DNA from: Desulfovibrio sp. UBA6121
GTDB lineage: Bacteria; Desulfobacterota; Desulfovibrionia; Desulfovibrionales; Desulfovibrionaceae
Assembly (NCBI GenBank): GCA_002422505.1
Contig: DIVX01000114.1
Span: forward strand, 1-21,478
Length of the DNA: 21,478 nucleotides
Direction of reading: 5' to 3'
The translations under genes and the position numbers were made by a program. Every line of letters starts with the position of its first letter. Position 1 is the stretch's first letter. The notes beneath the pieces are model-generated. The model worked only from the letters and a program-made list of their open reading frames with translations. It did no database searches and was not told the origin of the DNA. Below are positions 14,256 through 21,236 of the stretch, in pieces.

Positions 14256-15458
14256 CTATGAAGCCCCGAGCAGCGCCAGATAGCGGCTGGCGCCCTGCTC
14301 CAGCCCGTAGCCCTGCACGATGGTCTGCCGGGCCGCCAGGCGCAGGGGGGCGAAGCCTTTGGGCCGGGTCAGGGCGTCCGTCACCCGCTGCGCCAGGGCC
14401 TCCTGGTCGAAGAAGTCAAAGAGCAGGCCATTTTCGCCGTCGCGCAGCACCTCGGCCACGGGGGGCGTGTTCGAGGCCACCAGCAGGCAGCCGCAGCTCA
14501 TGGCCTCCAAAACCGACCAGGACAGCACAAAGGGATAGGTGAGGTACACGTGGGCCGAGGAGACCTGCAGCAGGCTGCGGTAGGCTGCGTAGGGCAACTG
14601 GCCGGTGAAGGCCACGCGGGAAAGGTCCAGCCGACCGCCCACCTCGGCCAGCAGCTTCTCGCGCCAGTTGGCCGCGCCCTCGGGCTTGCGGCCATAGCTT
14701 ACGCCATCGCCCCCGACGATGACCGTGACCGCCTGCGGGTTGCGGCGCTGGATTTCCGGCAGGGCGCGCAGAAACACGTGGATGCCGCGGTAGGGCTCCA
14801 GGTTGCGCGCCACGTAGGTCAGCACCGTGTCGGCGCGTGTCAGCCTGCGACCGTCCGCCAGGGTGAAGGCCGCGCTGGCGTCCGGGACCATCAGCTCTGT
14901 GTCCACGCCTTCGTGGACCACGCTGATTTTGTTTTGATAAGCCGCAGGGTGCAGGGAGCGCTGCCACAGGGTGGGTGAAATGCCCGCATCGCAGCGTTCC
15001 AGGTTCATAAGATGCAGCAGGTTACGCGAGGTGAGCAGGGCCGCCTGGTCCAGACCCACCTCTGCGCCGGGCTCGAAGCCGACGTCCGCGCCGTGGGCAT
15101 GGTAGTAGAACTCGAACAGCGAAACCAGGCGCACATCCGGCAAAACGTCTTTCATGTAGAGCGCTTCGCCCCAGCCGGGGTGGGCCAGGATGACGTCTGG
15201 CGCCTGGCCCTGTTTCTTTAGTTTGTGCAGCAGCTTGGCCACCAGCTCGCCGTTCTGCACGCCCGCCTGCAGGGTGCTCAGGTACGGATGCGAGGGCTTG
15301 GGGCGGCTTTTCAGCTCGTAGCGCAGCAGTTTTATGCCCGGCAGGCCAGGGGCCTGCGCGCCGCCAAGGCCCAGCACTCCGTGACCGTTGGAGGCCAAAC
15401 GCCGTGCAATATGCCGGAATTGGCCTGGAAAGTTCTGGTGCGCTATGAGCACGTTCAT
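14256..15458 (-). CDS. Family 4 glycosyltransferase (GT-B fold)
   Basis: The protein (400 residues from ATG 15458) is a GT4-type retaining glycosyltransferase, using a nucleotide-sugar donor in the cytoplasm for a surface polysaccharide or protein acceptor that cannot be named. The N-terminus MNVLIAHQNFPGQFRHIAR is typical of a GT4 subgroup. The acceptor domain contains LAHPGWGEALYMKDV. The donor domain has YVARNLEPYRGIHVFLRALPE, VIVGGDGVSYG and the E-x7-E-like region LEAMSCGCLLVASNTPPVAEV. An in-frame extension to 15545 is possible but lacks family similarity, so 15458 is preferred even though its ribosome site is poor. It is divergent from the fliL operon. A role in glycosylating flagellin or lipopolysaccharide fits the location but is only inference. 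Confidence 0.9.
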   Translation of the reverse strand: MNVLIAHQNFPGQFRHIARRLASNGHGVLGLGGAQAPGLPGIKLLRYELKSRPKPSHPYLSTLQAGVQNGELVAKLLHKLKKQGQAPDVILAHPGWGEALYMKDVLPDVRLVSLFEFYYHAHGADVGFEPGAEVGLDQAALLTSRNLLHLMNLERCDAGISPTLWQRSLHPAAYQNKISVVHEGVDTELMVPDASAAFTLADGRRLTRADTVLTYVARNLEPYRGIHVFLRALPEIQRRNPQAVTVIVGGDGVSYGRKPEGAANWREKLLAEVGGRLDLSRVAFTGQLPYAAYRSLLQVSSAHVYLTYPFVLSWSVLEAMSCGCLLVASNTPPVAEVLRDGENGLLFDFFDQEALAQRVTDALTRPKGFAPLRLAARQTIVQGYGLEQGASRYLALLGAS

Positions 15459-15562
15459 GGATGTTGCTGTTGCCTTAGTTCGTGCACAAGCGCAACCGGG
15501 CGGGCGCTTCTGCTTTGTTTGGTGCGCCTGTGCCGCCCTTGCCATTGTTGCGCGTTAATGAC

Positions 15563-15589
15563 TATATCTTTTCACCATGCAGCCGATAT
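15563..15589 (+). promoter_or_regulatory. Sigma-28 (FliA)-like promoter upstream of fliL
   Basis: TATA at 15563-15566, exactly 15 nt of spacer, and GCCGATAT at 15582-15589 match the flagellar sigma-28 consensus TAAA-N15-GCCGATAA with one mismatch in each box. A transcript would start near 15600, about 55 nt before the fliL start codon. The position directly before a flagellar operon strengthens the call. Confidence 0.5.
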
Positions 15590-15654
15590 GATTCTTGCGG
15601 CAATGGCGTTTGGTGCCGGGCCCTCCGGCTGCAGCGAAGAAGGTGGTGTGCATC

Positions 15655-16239
15655 GTGGCAAAGAAACCAGCGAAGGAACCGGTTGCGGAAGTCGCCCTTG
15701 ATGGCGAGGCTCCCAAGAAGTCCAAGAAGAAACTGATCATAATCATACTGAGCGTTGTGCTGCTTGGCGTGCTGGGCGGCGGCGGGTTCTTCGGCTACAA
15801 GTGGTGGATGGGCAAAAAGGCCGCCCCGGCCGATGACAATGCCACAGAACAGAAGGCCGACGAGGGCCACGGCGAGAAGAAGGCCGAGGGCGAGCATGGC
15901 GACAAGCCGGCTGACGGAGCTCCCTTGCCGGAAGGCGTGGGCGAGCTTGTGAGCATTCCGCCGCTGCTGGTCAACCTGGCCGAGCCGCAAGGCAGGCGCT
16001 ATCTCAAGCTGGCCCTGGACATCGAGGTCAAGGACAAGCTTGCCGCCGACGAGCTGAACAAGAACATGGCCAAGGTCAAGGACTCGCTTTTGCTGCTGCT
16101 TTCCAGCAAGACTTACGAGGACCTGGGCAGCCTGGAGAACAAGATCCTGCTCAAGAAAGAGATTGTGGAGCGCCTTACCCTCGTCCTTGGCGAGCAGAAG
16201 GTGCTGCGCGTGTATATTACCGAGATCGTCATTCAGTAG
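15655..16239 (+). CDS. fliL: Flagellar basal body-associated protein FliL
   Basis: FliL is an inner-membrane protein with a periplasmic domain that surrounds or supports the stator units of the flagellar motor. The protein (194 residues) has a Lys-rich cytoplasmic N-terminus, one membrane helix at about 27-48 (LIIIILSVVLLGVLGGGGFF), an acidic/Lys-rich periplasmic linker at about 53-90, and the FliL core. The core includes SIPPLLVNLAEPQGRRYLKLALDIEV and the C-terminal LTLVLGEQKVLRVYITEIVIQ. GTG 15655 was chosen because AAGGTGGT lies seven bases before it. A TTG 20 codons upstream keeps the frame open but has no ribosome site. It is the first gene of a fliLNOPQ run, under the sigma-28-like promoter. 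Confidence 0.93.
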   Translation: MAKKPAKEPVAEVALDGEAPKKSKKKLIIIILSVVLLGVLGGGGFFGYKWWMGKKAAPADDNATEQKADEGHGEKKAEGEHGDKPADGAPLPEGVGELVSIPPLLVNLAEPQGRRYLKLALDIEVKDKLAADELNKNMAKVKDSLLLLLSSKTYEDLGSLENKILLKKEIVERLTLVLGEQKVLRVYITEIVIQ

Positions 16240-16364
16240 GCGTGCCAGGGCGGGCCTTTGCGTTGTTGCGTCTGCACGGGTTTTGCAGTAGATGCATGAA
16301 AGACCCGCTACGCCAGAATCTGTGACGGCGCGGGCCGAACCTTCAGCCCAAGAGAGAGGTCTGC

Positions 16365-16925
16365 ATGGCCGACGACAAGGACCAGGACAAACTCGCCGAG
16401 GAGTGGGCCAACGCCCTGCTGGAGCAGGAGCCCGCACCCGCCGCAGGCGGCGCGGCAGCTTCGTCCGCAGCGCCCGCAGCGCCCGCAGCGCCCGCTTCGT
16501 CGGACGAGGCCCTGGCGGACGAGTGGGCCAAGGCCCTGGCCACGCAAGAGGCCGACGACGTCAAGAAGGACAAGGAACAGTCCTTCCTGCGCACACAGAC
16601 CCACGAGCCGCAGTTCCGGGACATGACCGACGAGCACAAGGCCCAGCGTCAGAATCCCGGCACCAAGCGCGACCTGGACTTCATTCTGGACATTCCGCTT
16701 GAGGTTTCCGCAGAGCTGGGGCGCACGCGGCTGTTGATCAACGAGCTGCTCCAGCTGGGCCAGGGCTCCGTGGTGGAGCTGAACAAGCTTGCGGGCGAAC
16801 CCATGGAAATTTATGTGAACGGCAAGTTGGTGGCGCGCGGTGAGGCGGTGGTCATCAATGAGAAGTTCGGCATCCGCCTGACCGACATCATCAGCCCCAT
16901 CGAGAGGGTGAAGCAGCTTGCCTGA
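16365..16925 (+). CDS. fliN: Flagellar motor switch protein FliN, with duplicated N-terminal motif
   Basis: FliN forms the lower C-ring of the flagellar switch and contributes to export-apparatus docking. The SpoA/FliN domain is clear at about residues 104-186: DFILDIPLEVSAELGRTR, LLQLGQGSVVELNKLAGEP and FGIRLTDIISPIERVKQLA. The N-terminal half is unusual. LAEEWANALLEQE (10-22) and LADEWAKALATQE (50-62) are two copies of the single DDLWAEALxEQ motif of E. coli FliN, joined by an Ala/Pro-rich linker. At 186 residues it is longer than the 137 of E. coli. AGAGAGG lies five bases before ATG 16365. The stop overlaps the fliO start. There is a 125-nt gap after fliL without a clear terminator. Confidence 0.96.
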   Translation: MADDKDQDKLAEEWANALLEQEPAPAAGGAAASSAAPAAPAAPASSDEALADEWAKALATQEADDVKKDKEQSFLRTQTHEPQFRDMTDEHKAQRQNPGTKRDLDFILDIPLEVSAELGRTRLLINELLQLGQGSVVELNKLAGEPMEIYVNGKLVARGEAVVINEKFGIRLTDIISPIERVKQLA

Positions 16926-17439
16926 TCAGCTGTTTTTTGACATCGTGAAGATGGTTGTGGCCCTGGCGTGCATTGTGGGGCTTATTTACGGCGTGGTGTA
17001 TGTTTTGAAGCGCCTGCTGCCCGGGGCCATGCGCTCTGGAGGCGTGGAGCGTGTCGATTTGCAGGTGCTCGGCCAGCTGGGCATGGGCTCGCGCCAGCGC
17101 GTGGCCGTCATCCGCGTGCAGGACAAGACCCTCGTCATCGGCATCACCGAGGGGTCGATAAACACCTTGGCGGAGCTGGCGCCGCCTGCGCCCGCCGCCC
17201 GGAAGGAAGCCGATGATCCCAAAATTTTTGAAGATCTCCTCAGCTGGCGCAAGGACGGCGCAGCCCCTGCCCCCCGCCAGGGGGAGAGCAACGACGCTGG
17301 CGTTCGCAACGCCGAGGCCCGCAATGACAATCCCCTTGCTTTCCGCCCCTTTCTGGCAGACGACCGCGCCGCTGCCGAGCGCGACGACAGGGGAGACGGA
17401 CCGCCGCTCTTCGCCCCGCGGGAGCAGCCTCCGCGTTAG
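16918..17439 (+). CDS. fliO: Flagellar biosynthetic protein FliO
   Basis: FliO is a small membrane protein that aids assembly of the FliP ring of the flagellar type III export gate. The 173-residue product has one membrane helix at about residues 10-30 (VKMVVALACIVGLIYGVVYVL), followed by a positively charged KRLLP segment. The conserved cytoplasmic domain follows, with VERVDLQVLGQLGMGSRQRVAVIRVQDKTLVIGIT (43-77) typical of FliO. The tail from about residue 90 is Ala/Pro/Asp/Arg-rich and probably disordered. The start is TTG 16918, overlapping the fliN stop by 8 nt with GAGAGGG nine bases upstream. Its last 38 codons overlap fliP in another frame, so the tail composition may partly reflect dual coding. 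Confidence 0.88.
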   Translation: MPDQLFFDIVKMVVALACIVGLIYGVVYVLKRLLPGAMRSGGVERVDLQVLGQLGMGSRQRVAVIRVQDKTLVIGITEGSINTLAELAPPAPAARKEADDPKIFEDLLSWRKDGAAPAPRQGESNDAGVRNAEARNDNPLAFRPFLADDRAAAERDDRGDGPPLFAPREQPPR

Positions 17440-18220
17440 CCTGGCCCTGTTGCTGCTCTTTTCTTTCCTCGTCCTCCTGCCCGCCTTGGGGCAGGCCGCA
17501 GCCCCCAACCCTGTCTCCTCACCCTCACGCGCCACGGTTACCCAGGCGCCCTCGCTAACCATGCAGCTTTCCGCCGGGCAGTCCGAGCCCGGCAAGGTCG
17601 CCGTGGCCCTGGAGCTGATGTTTCTGTTCACGGTGCTGTCCATCGCCCCAAGCATCGTGCTTACCATGACCTCGTACACGCGCATCATCATCGTGTTCCA
17701 CTTTCTGCGGCAGGCCATGGGCACGCCGCAAATGCCGCCCGCGCAAATCATGGCCTCCCTGGCCCTGTTCATGACCATCATCATCATGGGGCCGGTCATC
17801 AAGAGCGTCAACGAGCAGGCCCTTGAGCCCTACATGGAGGAGAAGATCGGCTTCAAAGAGGCCCTGGACAACGCCCAGGTGCCCATCCGGGAGTTCCTCT
17901 TCAAACACACGCGCGAAAAAGACCTTTCCATCTTCTACTCCATTTCCAAAGAAGAGCGGCCCACGAACAAGGAGCAGGTGTCCACCATCATGCTTGTGGC
18001 CGCCTATACCATCAGCGAGCTCAAAACAGGCTTCTCCATCGGCTTTCTCATCTACATTCCGTTTTTGATTCTGGACATGGTGGTGGCCAGCATTCTGCTT
18101 TCCATGGGCATGATGATGCTGCCCCCGGCCACGGTGGCCCTGCCCTTCAAAATTCTCTTGTTCATCCTGGTTGACGGCTGGAGCCTGCTCATCGGCTCGC
18201 TGGTCAACTCCTTCGGTTGA
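17324..18220 (+). CDS. fliP: Flagellar biosynthetic protein FliP
   Basis: FliP forms the core ring of the flagellar export gate with FliQ and FliR. The protein (298 residues from ATG 17324) has a cleavable-type hydrophobic segment at about 38-59 ending GQAAA, then ALELMFLFTVLSIAPSIVLTMTSYTRIIIVFHFLRQAMG, the periplasmic loop with NEQALEPYMEEKIGF, and the final membrane hairpin with LDMVVASILLSMGMMMLPP. These match FliP throughout. The start is uncertain: ATG 17324 has GAGG six bases upstream, ATG 17213 has a stronger AAGGA five bases upstream, and no plausible start lies between 17324 and the signal segment. Either choice overlaps fliO, by 116 or 227 nt, and leaves an unusually long polar stretch before the signal sequence. 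Confidence 0.93.
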   Translation: MTIPLLSAPFWQTTAPLPSATTGETDRRSSPRGSSLRVSLALLLLFSFLVLLPALGQAAAPNPVSSPSRATVTQAPSLTMQLSAGQSEPGKVAVALELMFLFTVLSIAPSIVLTMTSYTRIIIVFHFLRQAMGTPQMPPAQIMASLALFMTIIIMGPVIKSVNEQALEPYMEEKIGFKEALDNAQVPIREFLFKHTREKDLSIFYSISKEERPTNKEQVSTIMLVAAYTISELKTGFSIGFLIYIPFLILDMVVASILLSMGMMMLPPATVALPFKILLFILVDGWSLLIGSLVNSFG

Positions 18221-18230
18221 CGGGGCTCGC

Positions 18231-18506
18231 ATGGCCATAACCCCCGAATTCGTCGTCGGTTTTGCGCGCGAGGCCATGGAGCTGACCCTGGTCATCTGCC
18301 TGCCCATGATGGGCGTTGGTCTGGTGGTCGGCGTGCTTATCAGCATTTTCCAGGCCGCCACGCAGATTCAGGACGCCACCCTCTCGCTGGTGCCCAAGCT
18401 GGTGGCCATGTTCATTGCACTCATCCTGGCCTTTCCCTGGATCATGGACAAGATGATCACCTACACCACGAATCTATTGCTTAACCTGCCAACATATATC
18501 CGCTAA
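18231..18506 (+). CDS. fliQ: Flagellar biosynthetic protein FliQ
   Basis: FliQ is a two-helix membrane protein that wraps around the FliP/FliR core of the flagellar export gate. The 91-residue length is typical (E. coli 89). Two membrane helices are clear, at about 16-40 (LTLVICLPMMGVGLVVGVLISIF region) and about 53-73 (LVPKLVAMFIALILAFPWIM). They are separated by the conserved QAATQIQDATLSLVPK loop. It begins 10 nt after the fliP stop, has only a weak GGGG ribosome site and is probably coupled to fliP translation. fliR and flhB, which often follow, are not in the window. The next recognisable gene is a glycosyltransferase. Confidence 0.96.
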   Translation: MAITPEFVVGFAREAMELTLVICLPMMGVGLVVGVLISIFQAATQIQDATLSLVPKLVAMFIALILAFPWIMDKMITYTTNLLLNLPTYIR

Positions 18507-18550
18507 TTGCGCCTTTTGCGCGCACGCTGCCGTCGTGCTTCCGCGCGTCC

Positions 18551-18579
18551 TTGCCAAACCTTTTGGGGCACGCTAGAAC
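18551..18579 (+). promoter_or_regulatory. Predicted sigma-70 promoter for the leader ORF-GT39 unit
   Basis: TTGCCA (18551-18556, 5/6), a 17-nt spacer and TAGAAC (18574-18579, 4/6) lie in the 228-nt gap after fliQ. This would let the glycosyltransferase be expressed apart from the flagellar genes. No T-rich terminator was seen after fliQ, so read-through is also possible. Confidence 0.35.
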
Positions 18580-18615
18580 CTTGCGCACGCGCAACAGCGC
18601 CTAAAGGTTTTTATC

Positions 18616-18726
18616 ATGAGCACATTCCCGGCACGCCCGGTTCCGATTTTTGGCAAGGACGTCTGCACCGTCGCCGCCCGTCATGAGGGCCGCGTCGCGC
18701 TCTTCACGCTCTCCAGCAGTTTCTGA
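18616..18726 (+). CDS. Possible 36-codon leader ORF before the GT39 gene
   Basis: ATG 18616 is preceded by AAAGG at eight bases and reads 36 codons to TGA 18726. I do not recognise the peptide, which begins MSTFPARPVPIFGKDVC and ends in a Ser-rich LFTLSSSF. Its stop codon overlaps the GAGG ribosome site of the downstream glycosyltransferase (TGAGG, six bases before ATG 18735). This arrangement would couple their translation. It may be a non-functional frame. Conservation of length and position in relatives is needed to accept it. Confidence 0.3.
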   Translation: MSTFPARPVPIFGKDVCTVAARHEGRVALFTLSSSF

Positions 18727-18734
18727 GGCACCCA

Positions 18735-20345
18735 ATGCGTCATAACGGGCTTATAGGCAGCCTTTCCGCCCGTCCCGGGCTCTGGGCTTTTCTCATCGCC
18801 GCCAGCGCCCTGGCCTTGCGGCTGTGGTTTGTGGCCACCGGGCAGCTTGGCCTGGTGCAGGACGAGGCCCAGTACTGGGACTGGACCCGCACCATGCAGC
18901 TTACCTACTACTCCAAGGGTCCGCTCATCGCCTGGATAATAGCGAGCTGTACAACGTTCTTTGGCGATACCGAGCTCGGCGTGCGCCTGGGGTCTATCCT
19001 GGGCGCTGCGTTGTTCCCGGCCCTGGTTTGGCTGCTTGTGGCCAAGCTGTGGCGCAGCCCGCTCATGGCTGTGCTGGCGGTCTTCGTCATCACGGTTTCG
19101 CCGCTGTTCCAGGCCCTGGGCATCCTCATGACCACGGACAACCCCTTTGTCATCTGCTGGACCCTGTGCATGCTGGCGCTTTATGCCGCCACCACGCAGG
19201 ACGAGCAGGGCCAGGACCGGGGCTTGTGGCCTTACGCCTTGCTGGCCTTGGCCTATGGCGTGGGCATTCTGGCCAAGTACACCATGCTCGGCTTGGCTGG
19301 CTTGGCTTTTGCCTATGCGCTTTTGCTGCACCGGCAGGGAGCTTTGCCCCGTCGCTTTTGGCCCAGGCTGGTGCTGGCTTTGGGGCTTGGGGCCTGCCTC
19401 GGGTTCCTGCCTACGCTTATTTGGAACATGCAGAACGACTTTGTGGGCTACAAGCACGTGCTGCACCTCATTGGCGTTACCGGCAAAGCCTCCCACGCCA
19501 GTTTTCGAATTTCCCGCGTGTTTGAATACGTGGGCGCTCAGCTGGGCTTTGCCTTGCCTTGGTGGTATGTGCTGGCGCTTCTTGCCGGGTGGCGCGCCGC
19601 GCTCCAGGCTTGGCGGCCAAACGCGGCATACAGCGCCTCACCAGGCGCGCTTAACCTGCAACAATCCACGCTGCTGGCCGTGTTCTTCTGGCCCATGACG
19701 CTCTTTTTCCTGGCCTGGAGCTTTCACACCAAGGTGTTGGCCAACTGGAACGCCGTCAGTTTCGTCGCGGGCAGCCTGCTGTGCGCTGCGGAACTGCACC
19801 GTTTGCTGGTTGCGGGCCCCAGCCAGCGCGCCTGGAAGTGGCTTAAGACCGGAGCCTGGGCCAGCCTGGCGCTGCTGCTGTTTGTGCACCTGCACCAGTT
19901 TCTGCCCGTGCCGCAAAGCCTCAACCCGGCGCACCGCCTCAAGGGCTGGCAGGACCTTGGCCAGCACATGCGCAGCGTGGCCGATACGCGCTTCCCGGAC
20001 CCCTCGCGCGTGTTTTTCATGAGCGACGTGTACGACATTACGGCGGAGCTGGCCTTTTATGTGCCGGGCCAGCCGCGCGCCTATTGCCTGTGGTGGGACG
20101 GCCGCCGCATGAATCAGTATGATCTTTGGGGCGGCCCCAAGGGCAAGGAAGGTTGGGACGCCATTCTTGTGTTGCGCGGCGATTCGCCCAGCGTGCCCCC
20201 CGTGGCCACGGAAATGTTCGCCAGCGTTTCCGGCCCGTATCGTTATGTGGCCTCCTTCCGGGGGCAGCCGGTGCGCCCCTTCTATTATTATCTCTGCATG
20301 GGCTACAACGGCTCTTGGCCCCGGCAGGACACGGGAGCCTTCTAA
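18735..20345 (+). CDS. GT39/ArnT-like integral membrane glycosyltransferase
   Basis: The 536-residue protein is a polytopic GT-C fold glycosyltransferase of the PMT_2/ArnT-like group, which transfers sugars from polyprenyl-phosphate donors on the periplasmic side. An early periplasmic loop has the expected acidic motif (LVQDEAQYWDW, about residues 39-49), followed by YYSKGPLIAWI, as in this family. About ten hydrophobic segments follow to around residue 400 (for example VITVSPLFQALGILMTTDNPF). A soluble C-terminal domain follows from about 400 (YDITAELAFYVPGQPRAYCLWW). GAGG six bases before ATG 18735 supports the start. The acceptor cannot be named: lipid A, an S-layer or flagellar glycoprotein, or a polysaccharide are all possible. 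It lies alone between the fli cluster and a small regulator. Confidence 0.88.
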   Translation: MRHNGLIGSLSARPGLWAFLIAASALALRLWFVATGQLGLVQDEAQYWDWTRTMQLTYYSKGPLIAWIIASCTTFFGDTELGVRLGSILGAALFPALVWLLVAKLWRSPLMAVLAVFVITVSPLFQALGILMTTDNPFVICWTLCMLALYAATTQDEQGQDRGLWPYALLALAYGVGILAKYTMLGLAGLAFAYALLLHRQGALPRRFWPRLVLALGLGACLGFLPTLIWNMQNDFVGYKHVLHLIGVTGKASHASFRISRVFEYVGAQLGFALPWWYVLALLAGWRAALQAWRPNAAYSASPGALNLQQSTLLAVFFWPMTLFFLAWSFHTKVLANWNAVSFVAGSLLCAAELHRLLVAGPSQRAWKWLKTGAWASLALLLFVHLHQFLPVPQSLNPAHRLKGWQDLGQHMRSVADTRFPDPSRVFFMSDVYDITAELAFYVPGQPRAYCLWWDGRRMNQYDLWGGPKGKEGWDAILVLRGDSPSVPPVATEMFASVSGPYRYVASFRGQPVRPFYYYLCMGYNGSWPRQDTGAF

Positions 20346-20416
20346 GCCTGTTTTCGTTCCGTAAAAGCCATTCTGGCGAGGCGTTTTTTGGCGTCGATGC
20401 ATTCGAATGACATCCG

Positions 20417-20451
20417 TTGACATTCTTTGACAACGGGTGCATACAGCTGTA
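20417..20451 (+). promoter_or_regulatory. Structured promoter/operator before the HTH gene
   Basis: Two TTGACA hexamers (20417-20422 and 20427-20432) are spaced exactly 10 bp apart, one helical turn. A perfect 10-bp palindrome TACAGCTGTA follows at 20442-20451. The first hexamer plus 17 nt meets only a weak CATACA, and the second meets TACATC, so the -10 is uncertain. The arrangement suits a promoter with a palindromic operator, possibly for autoregulation by the HTH protein. Confidence 0.45.
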
Positions 20452-20463
20452 CATCGGTGTCTT

Positions 20464-20727
20464 ATGATAGACATGGATGTGCCTGTGCAGGATGGGGGAG
20501 GGGTTCTCCCCAAGTTGCTGACCATACGGGAAGTGGCCGACATCTTGCGCATTCACCCCCGCACCGCCTACCGGCTGGTGAAGGACGGCAACATTGCCGC
20601 CTTGCGGGTGGGCACGCAGTGGCGCGTTACCGAAGACGCCCTGCACGAATATGTGGCGCGCGGCTGGAGGCACTGGAAGCCCGAACCGGCCCGCAACAGG
20701 CCCAGGCAGTGCAAGCTGCCCCTCTGA
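20464..20727 (+). CDS. Excisionase/MerR-like helix-turn-helix DNA-binding protein
   Basis: The 87-residue product (from ATG 20464) contains a single HTH_17-type domain. LLTIREVADILRIHPRTAYRLVKDGNIAALRVG fits the recognition helices and QWRVTEDALHEYVARG the wing and final helix. Such domains occur in phage excisionases and in small chromosomal regulators. No integrase, attachment site or phage gene is nearby, so a regulatory role is more likely. The start is open: ATG 20464, ATG 20473 and TTG 20515 (behind a GGGGGAGGGG run) are all in frame, and none has an ideal ribosome site. The C-terminus is basic (about ten Lys/Arg in the last 20 residues). It is followed after 22 nt by an unrecognised ORF, probably one transcript ending at the 21177 terminator. 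Confidence 0.8.
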   Translation: MIDMDVPVQDGGGVLPKLLTIREVADILRIHPRTAYRLVKDGNIAALRVGTQWRVTEDALHEYVARGWRHWKPEPARNRPRQCKLPL

Positions 20728-20749
20728 CGTTCACGACCCAGGAGAGCGC

Positions 20750-21148
20750 ATGAACCGCACGCCGCAGAACATGGAACAGAATCTTGGCCCCCGCGCCGTA
20801 ACGCTGCCGAATGACTTTGGCGCCCCCATCGGCCTTACCGGCACCCTGGTGGCCGAGGACATCCACTTCAGCACCGCCACGGGCCTGCTGACGGTGGAGA
20901 AGGTGTACCGCAGCGCAGAGGGCAAGGTTGCCTACGGCATCATCGCCGCCTCCGGCGAGGGACGCGAGCGCCGCGCCTATACCCTGGACGAGCAGGGCGA
21001 GACCGTCATTGCCGATAACGGCGGCTGCGCGCTGGAACTGCCTGTGAACGACATGTTCGAGCTTTTGGCCATGGCCCTGCAGGCCGAGGACGCCCGCAAG
21101 ACCATTGGCGAGCACATGCTGTTGCGCCAGGCCGTGAACGAAGACTAA
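20750..21148 (+). CDS. Conserved-looking hypothetical protein (132 aa)
   Basis: I do not recognise a family. The protein is soluble, mildly acidic and has no signal peptide or membrane segment. A beta-rich central region is suggested by alternating patterns (GLLTVEKVYRSAEGKVAYGI, about 44-63, and RRAYTLDEQGETVIA), followed by a helical C-terminus (MFELLAMALQAEDARKTIGEHMLLRQAVNED). AGGAGA lies four bases before ATG 20750, so the start is firm. It lies 22 nt after the HTH gene and just before a strong terminator, so the two probably form a two-gene operon. It could be the target or partner of the HTH protein. Codon use resembles the neighbouring core genes. Confidence 0.75.
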   Translation: MNRTPQNMEQNLGPRAVTLPNDFGAPIGLTGTLVAEDIHFSTATGLLTVEKVYRSAEGKVAYGIIAASGEGRERRAYTLDEQGETVIADNGGCALELPVNDMFELLAMALQAEDARKTIGEHMLLRQAVNED

Positions 21149-21176
21149 ATCCCGCAGCTTCTCCTGCCTGCAAACG

Positions 21177-21207
21177 AAGACGCCCGGCGAACCGGGCGTC
21201 TTTTTTT
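21177..21207 (+). terminator. Strong rho-independent terminator between convergent genes
   Basis: AAGACGCCCGG (21177-21187), loop CGAA and CCGGGCGTCTT (21192-21202) form a perfect 11-bp stem capped by a stable tetraloop, with T7 at 21201-21207. It follows the hypothetical gene by 28 nt. The A-rich upstream side on the other strand is short, so it is mainly a plus-strand terminator. Confidence 0.93.
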
Positions 21208-21236
21208 GCGTCTGCGCCGCGTGTGCCGTTGCGGGC

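Noticed and set aside
20463..20468. TATGAT as -10 element of the HTH gene promoter
   Set aside because: A good -10 match, but no -35 hexamer lies 16-18 nt upstream, and it overlaps the likely start codons.
20464..20727. HTH gene as a phage excisionase marking a prophage edge
   Set aside because: No integrase, attachment repeat, tRNA or phage structural gene is nearby, and flanking genes are chromosomal.
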